From assembly GCA_001604185.1 (NCBI GenBank), contig LVAV01000110.1, positions 62,001 to 126,000 of the forward strand: DNA of 64,000 bases. Direction: 5' to 3'. Source of the DNA: Clostridiales bacterium Firm_16 (lineage in GTDB: Bacteria; Bacillota; Clostridia; Saccharofermentanales; Saccharofermentanaceae). The notes beneath the pieces were generated by a model. That model made no database searches and was not told where the DNA came from. It saw only the letters and a program-made list of their open reading frames with translations. Shown here piece after piece: positions 1 to 9,299 of the stretch (its first letter is position 1; each line of letters starts with the position of its first letter). The translations under genes and the position numbers were made by a program.

Positions 1-2
1 AG

Positions 3-2375
3 GAACTCGTCTGCAGCGATAACAAATTGAAGACTCTTGATCTTAGCGTGTGTTCGAACCTGGATACCCTGGGATGTTCGAATAATGTGCTTACTTCACT
101 GATTCTCCCGTCCAGTTCATCAGTCTCGATAATCGCCTGCGATCAGAACCAGCTTACGTCTTTGAATGTCAACAGCAGTATCTTCCTGCAATACCTTGAT
201 TGCTCGAATAATCAGATCTCAGATCTGAATATCAATTCATCCTTTGCACTGGTCGGCCTCTGGTGTTCGAACAATCAAATTACGAGTCTGAACCTGAAAG
301 GTCGCCAGTCTTTGGAGAAGTTGATCTGCAATAAGAATGCTCTTACCAGCCTGAATGTTGAGGACTGTATTTCGTTGACAGAGATCAACTGTAACGAGAA
401 TAAACTTCCTTCTCTGGATGTAAGTGGTTGTGAGAAACTCAAGGTACTGACGTGCAACGATAACCTGTTAACTTCCCTGAAGTTTGGTTCTCACTCTAAA
501 CTGTACAGTCTTTCCTGCAAGAATAACAAGCTGTCTTCGCTTAGTATTACGGCTCTGTATGAACTGCAATCCGTGGATTGTTCCGGCAATCGCCTCAGTT
601 CACTTAATGTCGATGGCCTGTCGCATCTTGAATCCCTTGCATGCAATGATAACAAGTTGACGTCGATCGACGTGACAAAGACGGGCATGAAATGGCTATA
701 TTGTGCCGGCAACGAGATCTCAACTATCGTACTTGCAGATCCTTCGGGAGATTACGGTGTGAGAGTTCTGCAATGCGATAATAACAAGCTGGCTTCGATC
801 GACCTGAGTAAACAAGTACTGATGGAAACATTCACCTGTAGTGGAAATCAGTTGACGGACGTCAAGTTCGGTAAAAATGCCAAGATCGAATATCTGGATG
901 TTTCCGATAACCTTCTGAAGACCCTTAGTGTCGGAAACTACGCGAAGCTTGAGTTCCTGGTCTGCTATGGTAACCAGCTCAAGAAACTGGATCTTTCCAA
1001 GAACGAAATTCTTCTTGGTCACATCAAAAAGTATGGTCTGAAGCATGATGTTGAGACGGATCACTATATTTGCAAGAAGGATGTCTCTGAATCCGAAAAG
1101 AATGAAAGCGGTGTGCTTGGAAACATGGCGCCATATCTGGAGATCGATGTGACAACGAAGCTGCAGCCGGATTCGATCGCGCCGACACCTACTCCGACAT
1201 CGACCCCGACACCTAAGTCGACACCGACGCCTACATCGACTCCGACTCCCAAGTCCACGCCGACGCCGACTCCTACGAGAAAACCAGGTACAACGCCGAC
1301 TCCAACCTGCACTCCGAAGCCGAATCCGACGCAGGGACCTACACCAACAAAAGGTGTGGAACCTACACCGCTTCCGCCGGTAAATATGCCGGATGTGTTT
1401 GGTATGAACTATGAAGAAGCTCAAGAGAAGATCACGAAGACTGTGAAACCGCATGGTATCAAGAACGTGAATTTCACGATCGAGTGGGTCGATAACGACG
1501 ATTCGGAGAAGAATCTGACAGTTCAGGAGCAGGATCCGAAAGCGGGAGTAGTCTTGTATGAATGTGACACGCTTGATGTTACTTTGTACGTGGCCAAGGA
1601 GGCGGCCGATCCGGGCAAGGATCCGACATTTGAGGATTTCGTGGAACGACTCTACACCGTTGCACTGAACCGTGCTTCCGAACCGGAAGGAAAAGCCTTC
1701 TGGGTGAAGCAGGTGGTGGAAGAAGGCAAGACCGGTGCAGACTGCGCACGATTCTTCCTGTTGGATGCAGATGAATTTATGAAGCGGAATCTCTCGGTAG
1801 AAGACTTTGTCGAAACACTTTATGCGACCTTCTTCGACCGTGAATCGGATCCGGCCGGCAAACAGGGCTGGGTAGATGCGATCAAGAGTGGCAAAATGAG
1901 CCGCGCCGATGTGGTGAATAACTTCATTGAGTCCACCGAATGGTGCGATGTCTGTGCGACGTATGGTGTAAAATCCGGTGCATTGTACCATAAGGCCACC
2001 AAGGCTTCCAAGAACTCGATCAACTTTGCCACACGTCTTTACACCTGCTGTCTGAAGCGTGATCCTGAGGAAGACGGAATCAAGTACTGGTCACTTGCTC
2101 TGACGAATCTTGAGCAGACCGGTGCCAGTGCAGCTCAGTTCTTCTTCGAAGGTCCGGAATTCATCGGGTTCAATACGACCGAAAGAGAGTATCTCTTGAG
2201 ACTCTATACGACGTTCATGGACAGAGAACCCTCTGAAGAAGAAATAAACTTCTGGATCGGTGAGATTGCCGGAGGCAGACAGACACGTCACAGCATTCTG
2301 GCATTCTTCGCACAGTCTCCGGAGTTTACCGGAATCTGTAAGCAGTACGGTATTGACCGTGGCGAGATCGTATGA
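3..2375 (+). CDS. LRR-PASTA-DUF4214 surface protein, 5' end outside window
   Basis: The frame is open from the first bases of the window and the leucine-rich repeat pattern is already running, so the true start and any signal peptide lie upstream; the TTG at 27 is internal. About 16 LRR units of roughly 21 residues are visible, each with a core like CSNNQLTSL; 15 of 16 carry Cys at the same position. After the LRRs comes a Thr/Pro linker (about 1170-1375), then one PASTA-like domain (about 1385-1595, MPDVFGMNYEEA to VTLYVAKE), then four DUF4214-type units (FVERLY, FVETLY, FATRLY, YLLRLY) to the C-terminus. Probably an exported adhesin or polysaccharide-associated protein; no LPXTG or SLH anchor is seen. 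The C-terminal third is a close paralogue of the protein ending at 40035. Function is inferred from domain types only. Confidence 0.85.
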   Translation, partial: ELVCSDNKLKTLDLSVCSNLDTLGCSNNVLTSLILPSSSSVSIIACDQNQLTSLNVNSSIFLQYLDCSNNQISDLNINSSFALVGLWCSNNQITSLNLKGRQSLEKLICNKNALTSLNVEDCISLTEINCNENKLPSLDVSGCEKLKVLTCNDNLLTSLKFGSHSKLYSLSCKNNKLSSLSITALYELQSVDCSGNRLSSLNVDGLSHLESLACNDNKLTSIDVTKTGMKWLYCAGNEISTIVLADPSGDYGVRVLQCDNNKLASIDLSKQVLMETFTCSGNQLTDVKFGKNAKIEYLDVSDNLLKTLSVGNYAKLEFLVCYGNQLKKLDLSKNEILLGHIKKYGLKHDVETDHYICKKDVSESEKNESGVLGNMAPYLEIDVTTKLQPDSIAPTPTPTSTPTPKSTPTPTSTPTPKSTPTPTPTRKPGTTPTPTCTPKPNPTQGPTPTKGVEPTPLPPVNMPDVFGMNYEEAQEKITKTVKPHGIKNVNFTIEWVDNDDSEKNLTVQEQDPKAGVVLYECDTLDVTLYVAKEAADPGKDPTFEDFVERLYTVALNRASEPEGKAFWVKQVVEEGKTGADCARFFLLDADEFMKRNLSVEDFVETLYATFFDRESDPAGKQGWVDAIKSGKMSRADVVNNFIESTEWCDVCATYGVKSGALYHKATKASKNSINFATRLYTCCLKRDPEEDGIKYWSLALTNLEQTGASAAQFFFEGPEFIGFNTTEREYLLRLYTTFMDREPSEEEINFWIGEIAGGRQTRHSILAFFAQSPEFTGICKQYGIDRGEIV

Positions 2376-2418
2376 TCGGTGCGGCAGTGACCGCGGAACG
2401 AATGAGATAGCATGAAAA

Positions 2419-2457
2419 ACGGCCGAATCAGGAGAATACCTGGTTCGGCCGCTTTAT
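2419..2457. terminator. Bidirectional intrinsic terminator
   Basis: Stem CGGCCGAATCAGG (2420-2432) pairs with CCTGGTTCGGCCG (2439-2451) with one G-U pair and a 6-nt loop. T-rich sequence follows on the plus strand and a run of T lies on the other side for the minus strand. It sits between the convergent LRR protein and DUF4364 genes and can serve both. Confidence 0.85.
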
Positions 2458-2472
2458 TTGTTTGCACTAGGT

Positions 2473-3021
2473 TTATTTCTCAGACAGAAGCTTGATGATC
2501 TGCAGGTACATCTCGGCAGGGGAGTCCTTCCAGCGCTTACAGGTACGCTCGGCGACGGTCTCGCTGGGAGCGGCCCAGGTGAGGTCAAATGTGGCAGCAC
2601 CGTTTTCAACCAGACGAAGATGAACGTTCCAGGTGCCCTCATCGTTCGGGGCGTAATCAGCCTGGACGCTTTCCGAATCGGTAGCGGTCTGGCGCCAGGT
2701 CTTGGAGGCATCGCTCAGATAGGAACGGATGCCGGCTGGGACCTTCGGGAGAAGACTCTTCAGGATCTGGGTGCCTTCCGGCGTGATATCACATGAGAGG
2801 ATCGGCTTGCCGGAGGCGTCCTTACGAAGTTCGCCCTTGCGAACGGATTCGGTCATCATGTGCTGCTCGAGAAGCTCGGTCTTGGCCTGAGAGAACAGAA
2901 AATAGTCCATGTAGAGGGAATCGATGGCACATCCCATCAGCTGTTCGGAAGGGATACTGTCGACCTTGGACAGAATGAACAAAATGATGATTTTTGCATT
3001 GGCAAGGTTGGTATTGGCCAT
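2473..3021 (-). CDS. DUF4364 family winged-helix protein
   Basis: 182 residues. The N-terminal half (ANAKIIILFILSKVDSIPSEQL, then a helix-rich stretch) is the winged-helix type DNA-binding fold expected of DUF4364 proteins, which are common and uncharacterised in Clostridia. The C-terminal half, about residues 100-180, has alternating beta-type segments and may be a sensor or dimerisation domain. The start is supported by AAAAAGGAG seven bases upstream. It is divergent from pgi. An inverted repeat over its probable promoter (3097-3115) fits autoregulation. The family call is from N-terminal and overall pattern; the ligand and targets are unknown. Confidence 0.75.
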   Translation of the reverse strand: MANTNLANAKIIILFILSKVDSIPSEQLMGCAIDSLYMDYFLFSQAKTELLEQHMMTESVRKGELRKDASGKPILSCDITPEGTQILKSLLPKVPAGIRSYLSDASKTWRQTATDSESVQADYAPNDEGTWNVHLRLVENGAATFDLTWAAPSETVAERTCKRWKDSPAEMYLQIIKLLSEK

Positions 3022-3096
3022 TTTTTGCTCCTTTTTGCGGACTTTTTTGCCGATTTTTTTAGTCAGAGACCATTTTTGGTGGTTTTACTTAATCGG

Positions 3097-3115
3097 TATC
3101 GTTAATTATACGATA
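3097..3115. promoter_or_regulatory. Inverted repeat over the DUF4364 gene promoter
   Basis: TATCGT and ACGATA flank a 7-base AT-rich centre. Read on the minus strand, the centre contains TATAAT (3110 to 3105), a perfect -10 box for the DUF4364 gene; the matching -35 is weak. A symmetric site over a -10 is a typical repressor placement. Confidence 0.4.
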
Positions 3116-3201
3116 TAATCATTTCCGATGCTACGGCGATTTGTGGGTTTTAAAAATCAAAAAATAAATGAAATCTTACTATAATCTGTAAGTATGCTTT
3201 C

Positions 3202-3229
3202 TTTCACATTAAAGAAATAATGGTATACT
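3202..3229 (+). promoter_or_regulatory. pgi promoter, extended -10
   Basis: TGGTATACT (3221-3229) is an extended -10 box (TGn plus TATACT); TTTCAC at 3202-3207 is a weak -35 with 16-base spacing. It lies about 50 bases before the pgi start. Confidence 0.6.
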
Positions 3230-3280
3230 AGTTGCGATGCGAAGGAGCATCGAAATTCATAAAAGATGAGGAGTATTTTT

Positions 3281-4630
3281 ATGATTAAAGTTGATACATC
3301 CAATATTTTGCCTTTCCTTGGTGAAAATGAGATGGAGAAAATGATCCCGCAGGTTGAACTGGCTCACAACATGCTTCACAAGAAAAATGGCCCGGGCAGC
3401 GATTTCCTTGGCTGGCTGGAACTCCCGAGCAAGTATGACAAGAATGAATTTATGCGCATCCGTAAGGCTGCGACACGTATCCGTAAGGATTCCGATGTGC
3501 TTCTGGTCATCGGTATCGGCGGTTCTTATCTGGGCGCCAGAGCTGCCATCGAGCTTCTTTCCCATTCTTTCGCAAACTGTGCGAATAAGAAAGTCAGAAA
3601 AGCTCCGCAGATCTTCTTCTGCGGTAATTCCATCAGCGCTACCTACCTTGCTGACCTGATGGACATGCTCGAGGGCAAGCGTGTTTCTGTTAACGTTATT
3701 TCCAAGTCCGGTACTACCACAGAGCCGGCCATCGCTTTCCGTATCATCCGTGCCTACATGGAAGAGAAGTACGGTAAGGAAGAAGCAAGACAGCGTATCT
3801 ACGCTACAACTGACAAGGAGCGTGGCGCTCTGAAGACACTGGCTAAGAAGGAAGGTTACGAGACCTTCGTTGTACCGGATGATGTCGGAGGACGTTTTTC
3901 CGTTCTGACTGCAGTAGGTCTTCTGCCGATCGCTGTTGCCGGTATCGACATCCGTCAATTGATGACCGGTGCCCGTGACGCCAGCAGAGACAGCAAGAAT
4001 GTTTCTATGGACAATGAGTGCTACAAGTACGCTATCGCCAGAAACTGCCTGCTCCGTCGTGGCTATACTACTGAGGTAATGGTCAACTATGAGCCTTCTT
4101 TCCACTTCATGACAGAATGGTGGAAGCAGCTCTACGGTGAGTCCGAGGGAAAGGACGGCCGTGGTATTTTCCCGGCAGGTGTAGACAACACCACAGACCT
4201 GCATTCCATGGGCCAGTACATCCAGGACGGTAAGAGAATGCTCTTCGAGACAGTTGTTCAGATCGACAAGGCTCGTCGTTCTTTCACGATCCCGAATGAC
4301 AAGGAGAACCTGGACGGACTGAACTTCCTGTCCGGTATGGATATGAACGAGGTTAACCTCAAGGCTATGCAGGGCACGGTTCTGGCTCACGTTGACGGTA
4401 AGGTACCGAACATGGTCATCCATGTTCCGGAACTGAACGAGTACTGGCTCGGACAGCTGATCTACTTCTTCGAGAAGGCCTGCGGTATCTCCGGATATCT
4501 CAACGCTGTCAATCCTTTCAACCAGCCTGGTGTTGAAGCTTATAAGAAGAACATGTTCGCTCTTCTGGGTAAGCCGGGCTACGAGAAAGAGAAGAAGGCT
4601 CTTGAGGCTCGTCTGAAAGAAAAGAAATAA
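3281..4630 (+). CDS. pgi: Glucose-6-phosphate isomerase
   Basis: 449 residues, the usual length in Bacillota. It interconverts glucose 6-phosphate and fructose 6-phosphate in cytosolic glycolysis and gluconeogenesis. [11 protein letters not shown] (about 76), the sugar-phosphate motif [10 protein letters not shown] (about 144), and [15 protein letters not shown] (about 205) are visible, and the C-terminal [20 protein letters not shown] is characteristic. The start at 3281 is preferred over an in-frame ATG at 3266 because GAGGAG (3268-3273) is ideally spaced for it and would lie inside the longer form. It has its own promoter and is followed after 33 bases by the radical SAM gene, so read-through is possible. 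A long antisense frame across it is a shadow. Confidence 0.97.
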   Translation: MIKVDTSNILPFLGENEMEKMIPQVELAHNMLHKKNGPGSDFLGWLELPSKYDKNEFMRIRKAATRIRKDSDVLLVIGIGGSYLGARAAIELLSHSFANCANKKVRKAPQIFFCGNSISATYLADLMDMLEGKRVSVNVISKSGTTTEPAIAFRIIRAYMEEKYGKEEARQRIYATTDKERGALKTLAKKEGYETFVVPDDVGGRFSVLTAVGLLPIAVAGIDIRQLMTGARDASRDSKNVSMDNECYKYAIARNCLLRRGYTTEVMVNYEPSFHFMTEWWKQLYGESEGKDGRGIFPAGVDNTTDLHSMGQYIQDGKRMLFETVVQIDKARRSFTIPNDKENLDGLNFLSGMDMNEVNLKAMQGTVLAHVDGKVPNMVIHVPELNEYWLGQLIYFFEKACGISGYLNAVNPFNQPGVEAYKKNMFALLGKPGYEKEKKALEARLKEKK

Positions 4631-4663
4631 TTAGCTGACCGATTCGGGAAGCGGGGAGTAGAC

Positions 4664-6562
4664 ATGAGAGAATTTCCTTTACCGCTGAGCAAGGCGGACT
4701 TAATGAAAGTTGAAAGTCCGGCCAGATATGTCGGCGGAGAGTTTAATGCAGTGATCAAGGAAGATATGCTGGATGAACTCGAGGCTAAAGGGACGACCTC
4801 GTATGTGCGTTTTGCTTTCTGTTTCCCGGATATCTATGAGATCGGCATGAGCAATCTGGCTCTGCAGATCCTGTACCACGTATTGAATGAAAGCCCGTTT
4901 GTCGCCTGCGAACGGGCTTTCTCTCCGTGGAAAGATATGGATGCCATCCTTCGAGAGAAGAACGTGACATTATATTCCATGGAGACCAAGACCCCGCTTT
5001 GCGACTTCGATGTGCTGGGATTCTCCCTCGGATATGAGATGTGTTATACCAATGTCCTGCAGATGCTGGATCTTTCGAAGATCCCGCTTCTTGCCAGGGA
5101 CCGTGGAGAAGAGGATCCCATTATCTGCTGCGGCGGACCGGTGGCATATAACATTGAACCGATGGCGGATTTCTTCGATCTGGTCATGATGGGTGAAGGC
5201 GAGGAGATGATCCTGGAACTCTGCGAGAAAATCCGGGAGTATAAGCATTCCAAGAATACCGACCATCCTATGACTCGTGAAGAACTGTTCCTTGCATGTG
5301 ACAGCATAGAGGGCGTTTATGTTCCGTCACTTTACGATGTTTCCTACGATCCCGAGAAGGGCGCGACCATCACGCCGAAGAAAGAAGGAGTCAAGAAGAC
5401 GATCCTTAAGCGGATCATAAAGGACCTGGACACGTGCCTGTATCCGGTAAAACCGGTCGTTTCCAATATGCGTGTGGTCCATGACCGTTCTTATCTGGAA
5501 GTGTTCCGAGGATGCATCCGTGGATGCCGCTTCTGCCAGGCCGGTTTCATCTATCGTCCGGTCCGTGAAAAGTCCGTAGAAGTGCTCTGTGAACAGGGCC
5601 GCCAGCTTGAGAAAAACACCGGCTACGATGAGATGGGACTTCTGAGTCTGTCGACCAGTGACTATACCCAGTTCCCGAAGCTTGCCGAGACTTTGCTGGA
5701 TACCTTCGAAGGTCACCATACCAGTCTTTCGCTTCCGTCTTTGCGTCTCGATTCCTTCTCTCTGGACCTGATGGAGAAGGTGCAGAGTACGAGAAAATCC
5801 GGCCTGACCTTCGCACCGGAAGCCGGAACCCAGAGACTTCGTGATGTCATCAACAAGAACATCCGGGAAGAAGATATTTTTTCTTCTCTGGAACTGGCTT
5901 TCCAGGGAGGCTGGAGCACGGTGAAACTGTACTTCATGCTGGGTCTTCCTACCGAGACAGATGAAGATGTTCTGGGCATTGCAGACCTGGCCAGAAGGAT
6001 CGAACAGCTCTACTACGATGTGGGAAGAAGGACCGGCCAGAAAATGCGTAAGCCGGACATTACGGTATCTACATCCCTTTTTATTCCGAAGCCTTTCACG
6101 CCTTTCCAGTGGGAAAAGCAGGATACGAAGGAAGAACTGATCCGAAAGCAAAGACTTCTGAAAGACAATATCCGAAGCAGAAATATCCATTATGCCTGGC
6201 ACGATTTCGATTCTTCCGTATGGGAAGTGGTGCTGGCACGAGGAGACAGAAGATTGTCTCCTGTTCTTCTGGAAGGATATCGTTCCGGGCTGTTCTTCGA
6301 TGCCTGGGATGACCAGTTCAAACTGGAAAAATGGCTGGAGATCCTGGGTAAGCACGGCCTTCGTGTAGAAGATTTCTCGCGAGAATATAACGAAGAAGAG
6401 ACCCTTGCCTGGGAACATGTAGATGTGGGTGTGAAGAAGAGATTCCTTCTTTCCGAAAGACACAAAGCCCACGCAGAGACGACGACACCTTCCTGCCGGG
6501 AGCACTGTTCCGGCTGTGGTGCGACTTGTTTCGGAGTAGGAGAGTGCTATGCTGCAAAGTGA
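4664..6562 (+). CDS. TIGR03960 family B12-binding-like radical SAM protein
   Basis: 632 residues. The N-terminal third resembles a cobalamin-binding-like domain, without the diagnostic histidine motif that I can see. The radical SAM cluster motif CIRGCRFC (CxxxCxxC, about residues 284-291) is followed by a TIM-barrel type region with LRLDSF and GLTFAPEAGTQRLRD. The C-terminus has extra cysteines (SCREHCSGCGATC), possibly an auxiliary cluster. GGGGAG precedes the ATG. Its partner is the DUF2344 gene, which starts 14 bases before this one ends; the pair is widely conserved in Clostridia, often beside RNase G and ribosomal L21/L27 genes, which are absent here. Substrate unknown; a tRNA or ribosome-related modification is the usual guess. 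Confidence 0.88.
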   Translation: MREFPLPLSKADLMKVESPARYVGGEFNAVIKEDMLDELEAKGTTSYVRFAFCFPDIYEIGMSNLALQILYHVLNESPFVACERAFSPWKDMDAILREKNVTLYSMETKTPLCDFDVLGFSLGYEMCYTNVLQMLDLSKIPLLARDRGEEDPIICCGGPVAYNIEPMADFFDLVMMGEGEEMILELCEKIREYKHSKNTDHPMTREELFLACDSIEGVYVPSLYDVSYDPEKGATITPKKEGVKKTILKRIIKDLDTCLYPVKPVVSNMRVVHDRSYLEVFRGCIRGCRFCQAGFIYRPVREKSVEVLCEQGRQLEKNTGYDEMGLLSLSTSDYTQFPKLAETLLDTFEGHHTSLSLPSLRLDSFSLDLMEKVQSTRKSGLTFAPEAGTQRLRDVINKNIREEDIFSSLELAFQGGWSTVKLYFMLGLPTETDEDVLGIADLARRIEQLYYDVGRRTGQKMRKPDITVSTSLFIPKPFTPFQWEKQDTKEELIRKQRLLKDNIRSRNIHYAWHDFDSSVWEVVLARGDRRLSPVLLEGYRSGLFFDAWDDQFKLEKWLEILGKHGLRVEDFSREYNEEETLAWEHVDVGVKKRFLLSERHKAHAETTTPSCREHCSGCGATCFGVGECYAAK

Positions 6563-7283
6563 ACGTGAAAAGATGATGACCATGCAGCCGCACCAGACGG
6601 CCTATGTCCAGCGCTGCATTTTCCAAAGAGGCGGACCGACAGTGTTCCTGGGCCATCTGGACCTGATGACCTGTTTCGAACGTGCGGCTCGAAGAGCAGA
6701 ACTGCCGATCCTCTATTCGCAGGGTTATAACCCCCGTCCGGAGATGGTTTTCGCCTTGCCTCTGGCAGTCGGAATCGAGACCCGGAAGGACTATCTGGAC
6801 GTGTCTTTGTCCTGTCCCTACGATGCCGAGAAATTCGTAAACGAGATGAATACCTATCTGCCAAGCGGTCTTCAGATCTTGAAGTCCAATGCGATTCCGG
6901 AACCGAAAGACAGCATTATGTCCATCGTTTCGGTAGCGTCCTACCGACTGGAGGCCAAGGGCATCCGCAAAGCCATGGAAGATGCTTTTGCCAGGGAGAC
7001 CTTGATCGTGGAGAAATTTGCCAAGGGCAAGACAAAGGAAGTGGACATCCGTCCGCTTCTGATTGCGCCATTCCAGGCCTCTTCGGATGATCCGGATGCG
7101 GCGGAGTTCTATTGTGGCGCCGGTTCCGAGAAGAATGTCCGTCCGGACCTGATACTGGCAAGTCTGCAGAAATACTGCGGAATGGAGCCACGCACCGCGG
7201 ACAATACACGCGTTATCCGTCTGGGCCTTTTTGCCGGAGAATATCCTCGGATCATACCTCTTGAAGACGTAAAAGTGACGTAA
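6549..7283 (+). CDS. TIGR03936/DUF2344 radical SAM-linked protein
   Basis: 244 residues. The start of the conserved region (QRCIFQRGGPTVFLGHLDLMTCFERAARRA) and the following PILYSQGYNPRPEM are hallmarks of DUF2344, a family almost always encoded next to, or fused to, the TIGR03960 radical SAM protein. It overlaps the preceding gene by 14 bases and has GGAGAG ahead of its ATG, indicating translational coupling and a probable physical partnership. It has no cluster-binding cysteine motif of its own. The downstream gene belongs to a separate unit with its own promoter. Confidence 0.88.
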   Translation: MLQSEREKMMTMQPHQTAYVQRCIFQRGGPTVFLGHLDLMTCFERAARRAELPILYSQGYNPRPEMVFALPLAVGIETRKDYLDVSLSCPYDAEKFVNEMNTYLPSGLQILKSNAIPEPKDSIMSIVSVASYRLEAKGIRKAMEDAFARETLIVEKFAKGKTKEVDIRPLLIAPFQASSDDPDAAEFYCGAGSEKNVRPDLILASLQKYCGMEPRTADNTRVIRLGLFAGEYPRIIPLEDVKVT

Positions 7284-7412
7284 AACGACTCCGCGTTTAC
7301 ACACTCTTTATTGGCGTCAACCAAGTGACGGCGGTCTTTCAGCCTGAAAATCGATTCCTCTACGATCTTTGAGTATTCGACAGGGCTGATTTTTCAGTGT
7401 TTTTCACAAATG

Positions 7413-7448
7413 AATTTGATTGAGTTTTGTTATGACTTCGTGTAGAAT
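7413..7448 (+). promoter_or_regulatory. Promoter of the MarR-ACP unit with a FabT-like half site
   Basis: TTGAGT (7420-7425), a 17-base spacer and TAGAAT (7443-7448) form a good sigma-A promoter. AATTTGATT (7413-7421) overlaps the -35 and matches the left nine positions of the FabT box (ANTTTGATTATCAAATT); the right half does not match. It could be a weak autoregulatory site. Confidence 0.5.
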
Positions 7449-7479
7449 TGCTTTAGCGTGAGGCGAAAGGGGAAAGAAT

Positions 7480-7977
7480 ATGGAGTCTAACGAACAGGAT
7501 TTTGCAGAAAGTCTGCTTCGGATATTTGATAATGTGCTTTTGACTGAGGGCATGGCACTTTCCAAGGGTTATTTTTCCGACCTTTCTATTGCTGAACTGC
7601 ATACTTTGAATGCCATCGGACCCTACGATGCGCGAACCATGACGGAGACCGCCAATATCCTGGGTATTACTATCGGTACCCTGACAGTGGCCATCGACAG
7701 ACTGGTGAAGAAGAAGTATGTCGAGAGACAGCGTGACACCAAGGACAGACGTATCGTACGCATTTCGCTTACAAGACAGGGAAAGCTCGCCTACCGCATG
7801 CATTCTAAGTTCCACAGAGTGCTGGTCAAGAGGATCATGGATCCGCTGACTGAAGAAGAGAGAAAGATCCTGACGCGTACCGTGGCCGAGATCGATTCTT
7901 TCGTGGACGAACAGTACAAGAAGTACAGTAATGGTCAACAGTATAAGAAGATCATTCGGGACAATACAGAGGTATGA
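7480..7977 (+). CDS. MarR-family regulator, FabT-like
   Basis: 165 residues with the MarR winged helix: LHTLNAIGPYDARTMTETANILGITIGTLTVAIDRLVKKKYVERQ carries the recognition helix, and DTKDRRIVRISLT is the wing. AAAGGGG precedes the ATG. The stop is directly followed by an acyl carrier protein gene, the arrangement of FabT, the MarR-type repressor of fatty acid synthesis that uses acyl-ACP as corepressor in streptococci and relatives. A FabT-like palindrome occurs nearby at 10127-10139. The MarR call is firm; the fatty acid role is inferred from context and operator similarity. Confidence 0.88.
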   Translation: MESNEQDFAESLLRIFDNVLLTEGMALSKGYFSDLSIAELHTLNAIGPYDARTMTETANILGITIGTLTVAIDRLVKKKYVERQRDTKDRRIVRISLTRQGKLAYRMHSKFHRVLVKRIMDPLTEEERKILTRTVAEIDSFVDEQYKKYSNGQQYKKIIRDNTEV

Positions 7978-7979
7978 CT

Positions 7980-8297
7980 ATGGCAGGGCAGAAGAAGAGA
8001 CCTGAGGAGAACGAAGGTCAGGCACCGGAGCAGAACGGACAGACAGGTGCAGGTCTATCGAAAGATGGCATTTTCGATACATTGACCAGCATGCTGGCCG
8101 AGCTTCTGGATATGCATAAGGAAGAATTCCAGCCGGAGACAGCGATCTTCGCGGAACTTCCGCTGGATTCACTGCAGCTTTATGAGCTGGTAGTGGATCT
8201 GGAAACACGTTACTCGATCCATATTTCCGATGAAGCGATCGAGAAGGTGGAGACCATCGATGATGTGGTCGAGATGATCTTTACCGCAAAACAGTAA
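7980..8297 (+). CDS. Acyl carrier protein with N-terminal extension
   Basis: 105 residues from the ATG at 7980, chosen over 7974 because AGAGG (7968-7972) is seven bases away from it but only one base from the earlier ATG. The phosphopantetheine-accepting serine is in LPLDSLQLYELVVDLE (equivalent to the GxDSL motif). About 27 residues ahead of the ACP fold are hydrophilic and rich in Glu, Gln and Gly, longer than standard 75-80 residue ACPs. It carries acyl chains on a 4'-phosphopantetheine arm. The neighbours are a MarR regulator, lipid kinase, PlsC and acyl ligase, so it may serve fatty acid uptake or phospholipid synthesis rather than the main FASII cycle, whose genes are not in the window. 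Confidence 0.9.
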   Translation: MAGQKKRPEENEGQAPEQNGQTGAGLSKDGIFDTLTSMLAELLDMHKEEFQPETAIFAELPLDSLQLYELVVDLETRYSIHISDEAIEKVETIDDVVEMIFTAKQ

Positions 8298-8315
8298 GAG
8301 GCATAATATATTTAT

Positions 8316-9299
8316 TTGGGGTTGAACAATTTGCAATACGTTTTTATCGTAAACGCGAACATACACAGAAAGCGTAAGAAGGCTTTCGAGAAGGCGATCG
8401 CGAACCTGCCTTACGATGTTAAGTCGAAGACAGTCGTCGCCTATACTGAATATGAGAATCACGCGGAAACGCTGGCAGTTACGTACTCGGAGAGATTCGG
8501 TTCCGAGTGCATCATCTTCGCCTGTGGCGGAGACGGTACGGTCCATGAAGTGGCCAATGCTCTGGCATTCCGTACCTCTCCCATGGGGATCATTGCGCTG
8601 GGTACTTGTAATGACTTTGCAAGATCCGTGTATCCGCCGGAATTCGTCAAGAATCCGCTTCTGATCCTGAAATGTCTGGAGAATCCGAACATCCAGCCTA
8701 TCGATCTTTTGCGTATCGACAGTTACGATGCGCTGGGTAACCATCTTCCGATCTGGAGCCACTATAGTCTCAACATTGCCTCCATGGGTCTGGATACGCT
8801 TGTCCAGGCTAAGGCAAAAGCTCTTGTGGCGAAGCATCCTAAGAGCATGTTCCTCAGGAGCAACGCGTATACTATCGCCGCGATTTCCTGTCTGCTTTCG
8901 GGCTGGCGGTACAAGATGGACTTCTCCATCGAGCTGGAAAGCGGTGAGATCGTGGAGCGTAAGAACATGAAGTATTCGCTGATCAGTATCTGCAACGGAA
9001 GATATTACGGCGGAGGATTCTGCCCGGCGCCTTCGGCATCCATCGAAGACGGTGTGCTGGATGTGTGTCTTGTTGACGACATGAGCAAGGGCAAGGCTTT
9101 ATCTCAGCTTCTGAAATATAAGAAGGGCCGGCACATCGGCCAGCCCGGATTTACTACATATCGATCCACCAGTGGAATTCTTTCTTCCCTGGACAGCAAT
9201 TTCCAGCTTCAGGGTAACTATGACGGAGAAGACTTCTTCGGTCACAAGATCCGCTATGAGATCGTGCCGAGAGCGATCCGATTTGCGTCATTTTCTTAA
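8316..9299 (+). CDS. Diacylglycerol kinase-family lipid kinase (YegS/BmrU type)
   Basis: Up to 327 residues. VFIVNANIHRKRKKAFEKA opens the catalytic domain, and FACGGDGTVHEVANAL is the GGDGT nucleotide-binding motif; PMGIIALGTCNDFARSV follows as in all members. CNGRYYGGGFCPAPSASIEDGVLDV is the conserved C-domain motif. The enzyme phosphorylates diacylglycerol or a related lipid at the membrane. The start is uncertain: TTG at 8316, 8322 or 8331; the last gives the usual short lead-in and has GGGG nine bases ahead. Its 3' end overlaps the convergent plsC by 12 bases. Recycling of diacylglycerol to phosphatidate would feed the neighbouring phospholipid genes. Confidence 0.9.
   Translation: MGLNNLQYVFIVNANIHRKRKKAFEKAIANLPYDVKSKTVVAYTEYENHAETLAVTYSERFGSECIIFACGGDGTVHEVANALAFRTSPMGIIALGTCNDFARSVYPPEFVKNPLLILKCLENPNIQPIDLLRIDSYDALGNHLPIWSHYSLNIASMGLDTLVQAKAKALVAKHPKSMFLRSNAYTIAAISCLLSGWRYKMDFSIELESGEIVERKNMKYSLISICNGRYYGGGFCPAPSASIEDGVLDVCLVDDMSKGKALSQLLKYKKGRHIGQPGFTTYRSTSGILSSLDSNFQLQGNYDGEDFFGHKIRYEIVPRAIRFASFS

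Noticed and set aside
1064-1312. Minus-strand frame opposite the Thr/Pro linker with a GVGVGV pattern
   Set aside because: It is the reverse complement of the linker codons, not a gene.
3257-4423. Long open frame antisense to pgi; similar long frames lie opposite rpoD, the atp genes and the surface genes
   Set aside because: The translations have no family resemblance and no proper ribosome sites; they are the result of codon bias on the true strand.
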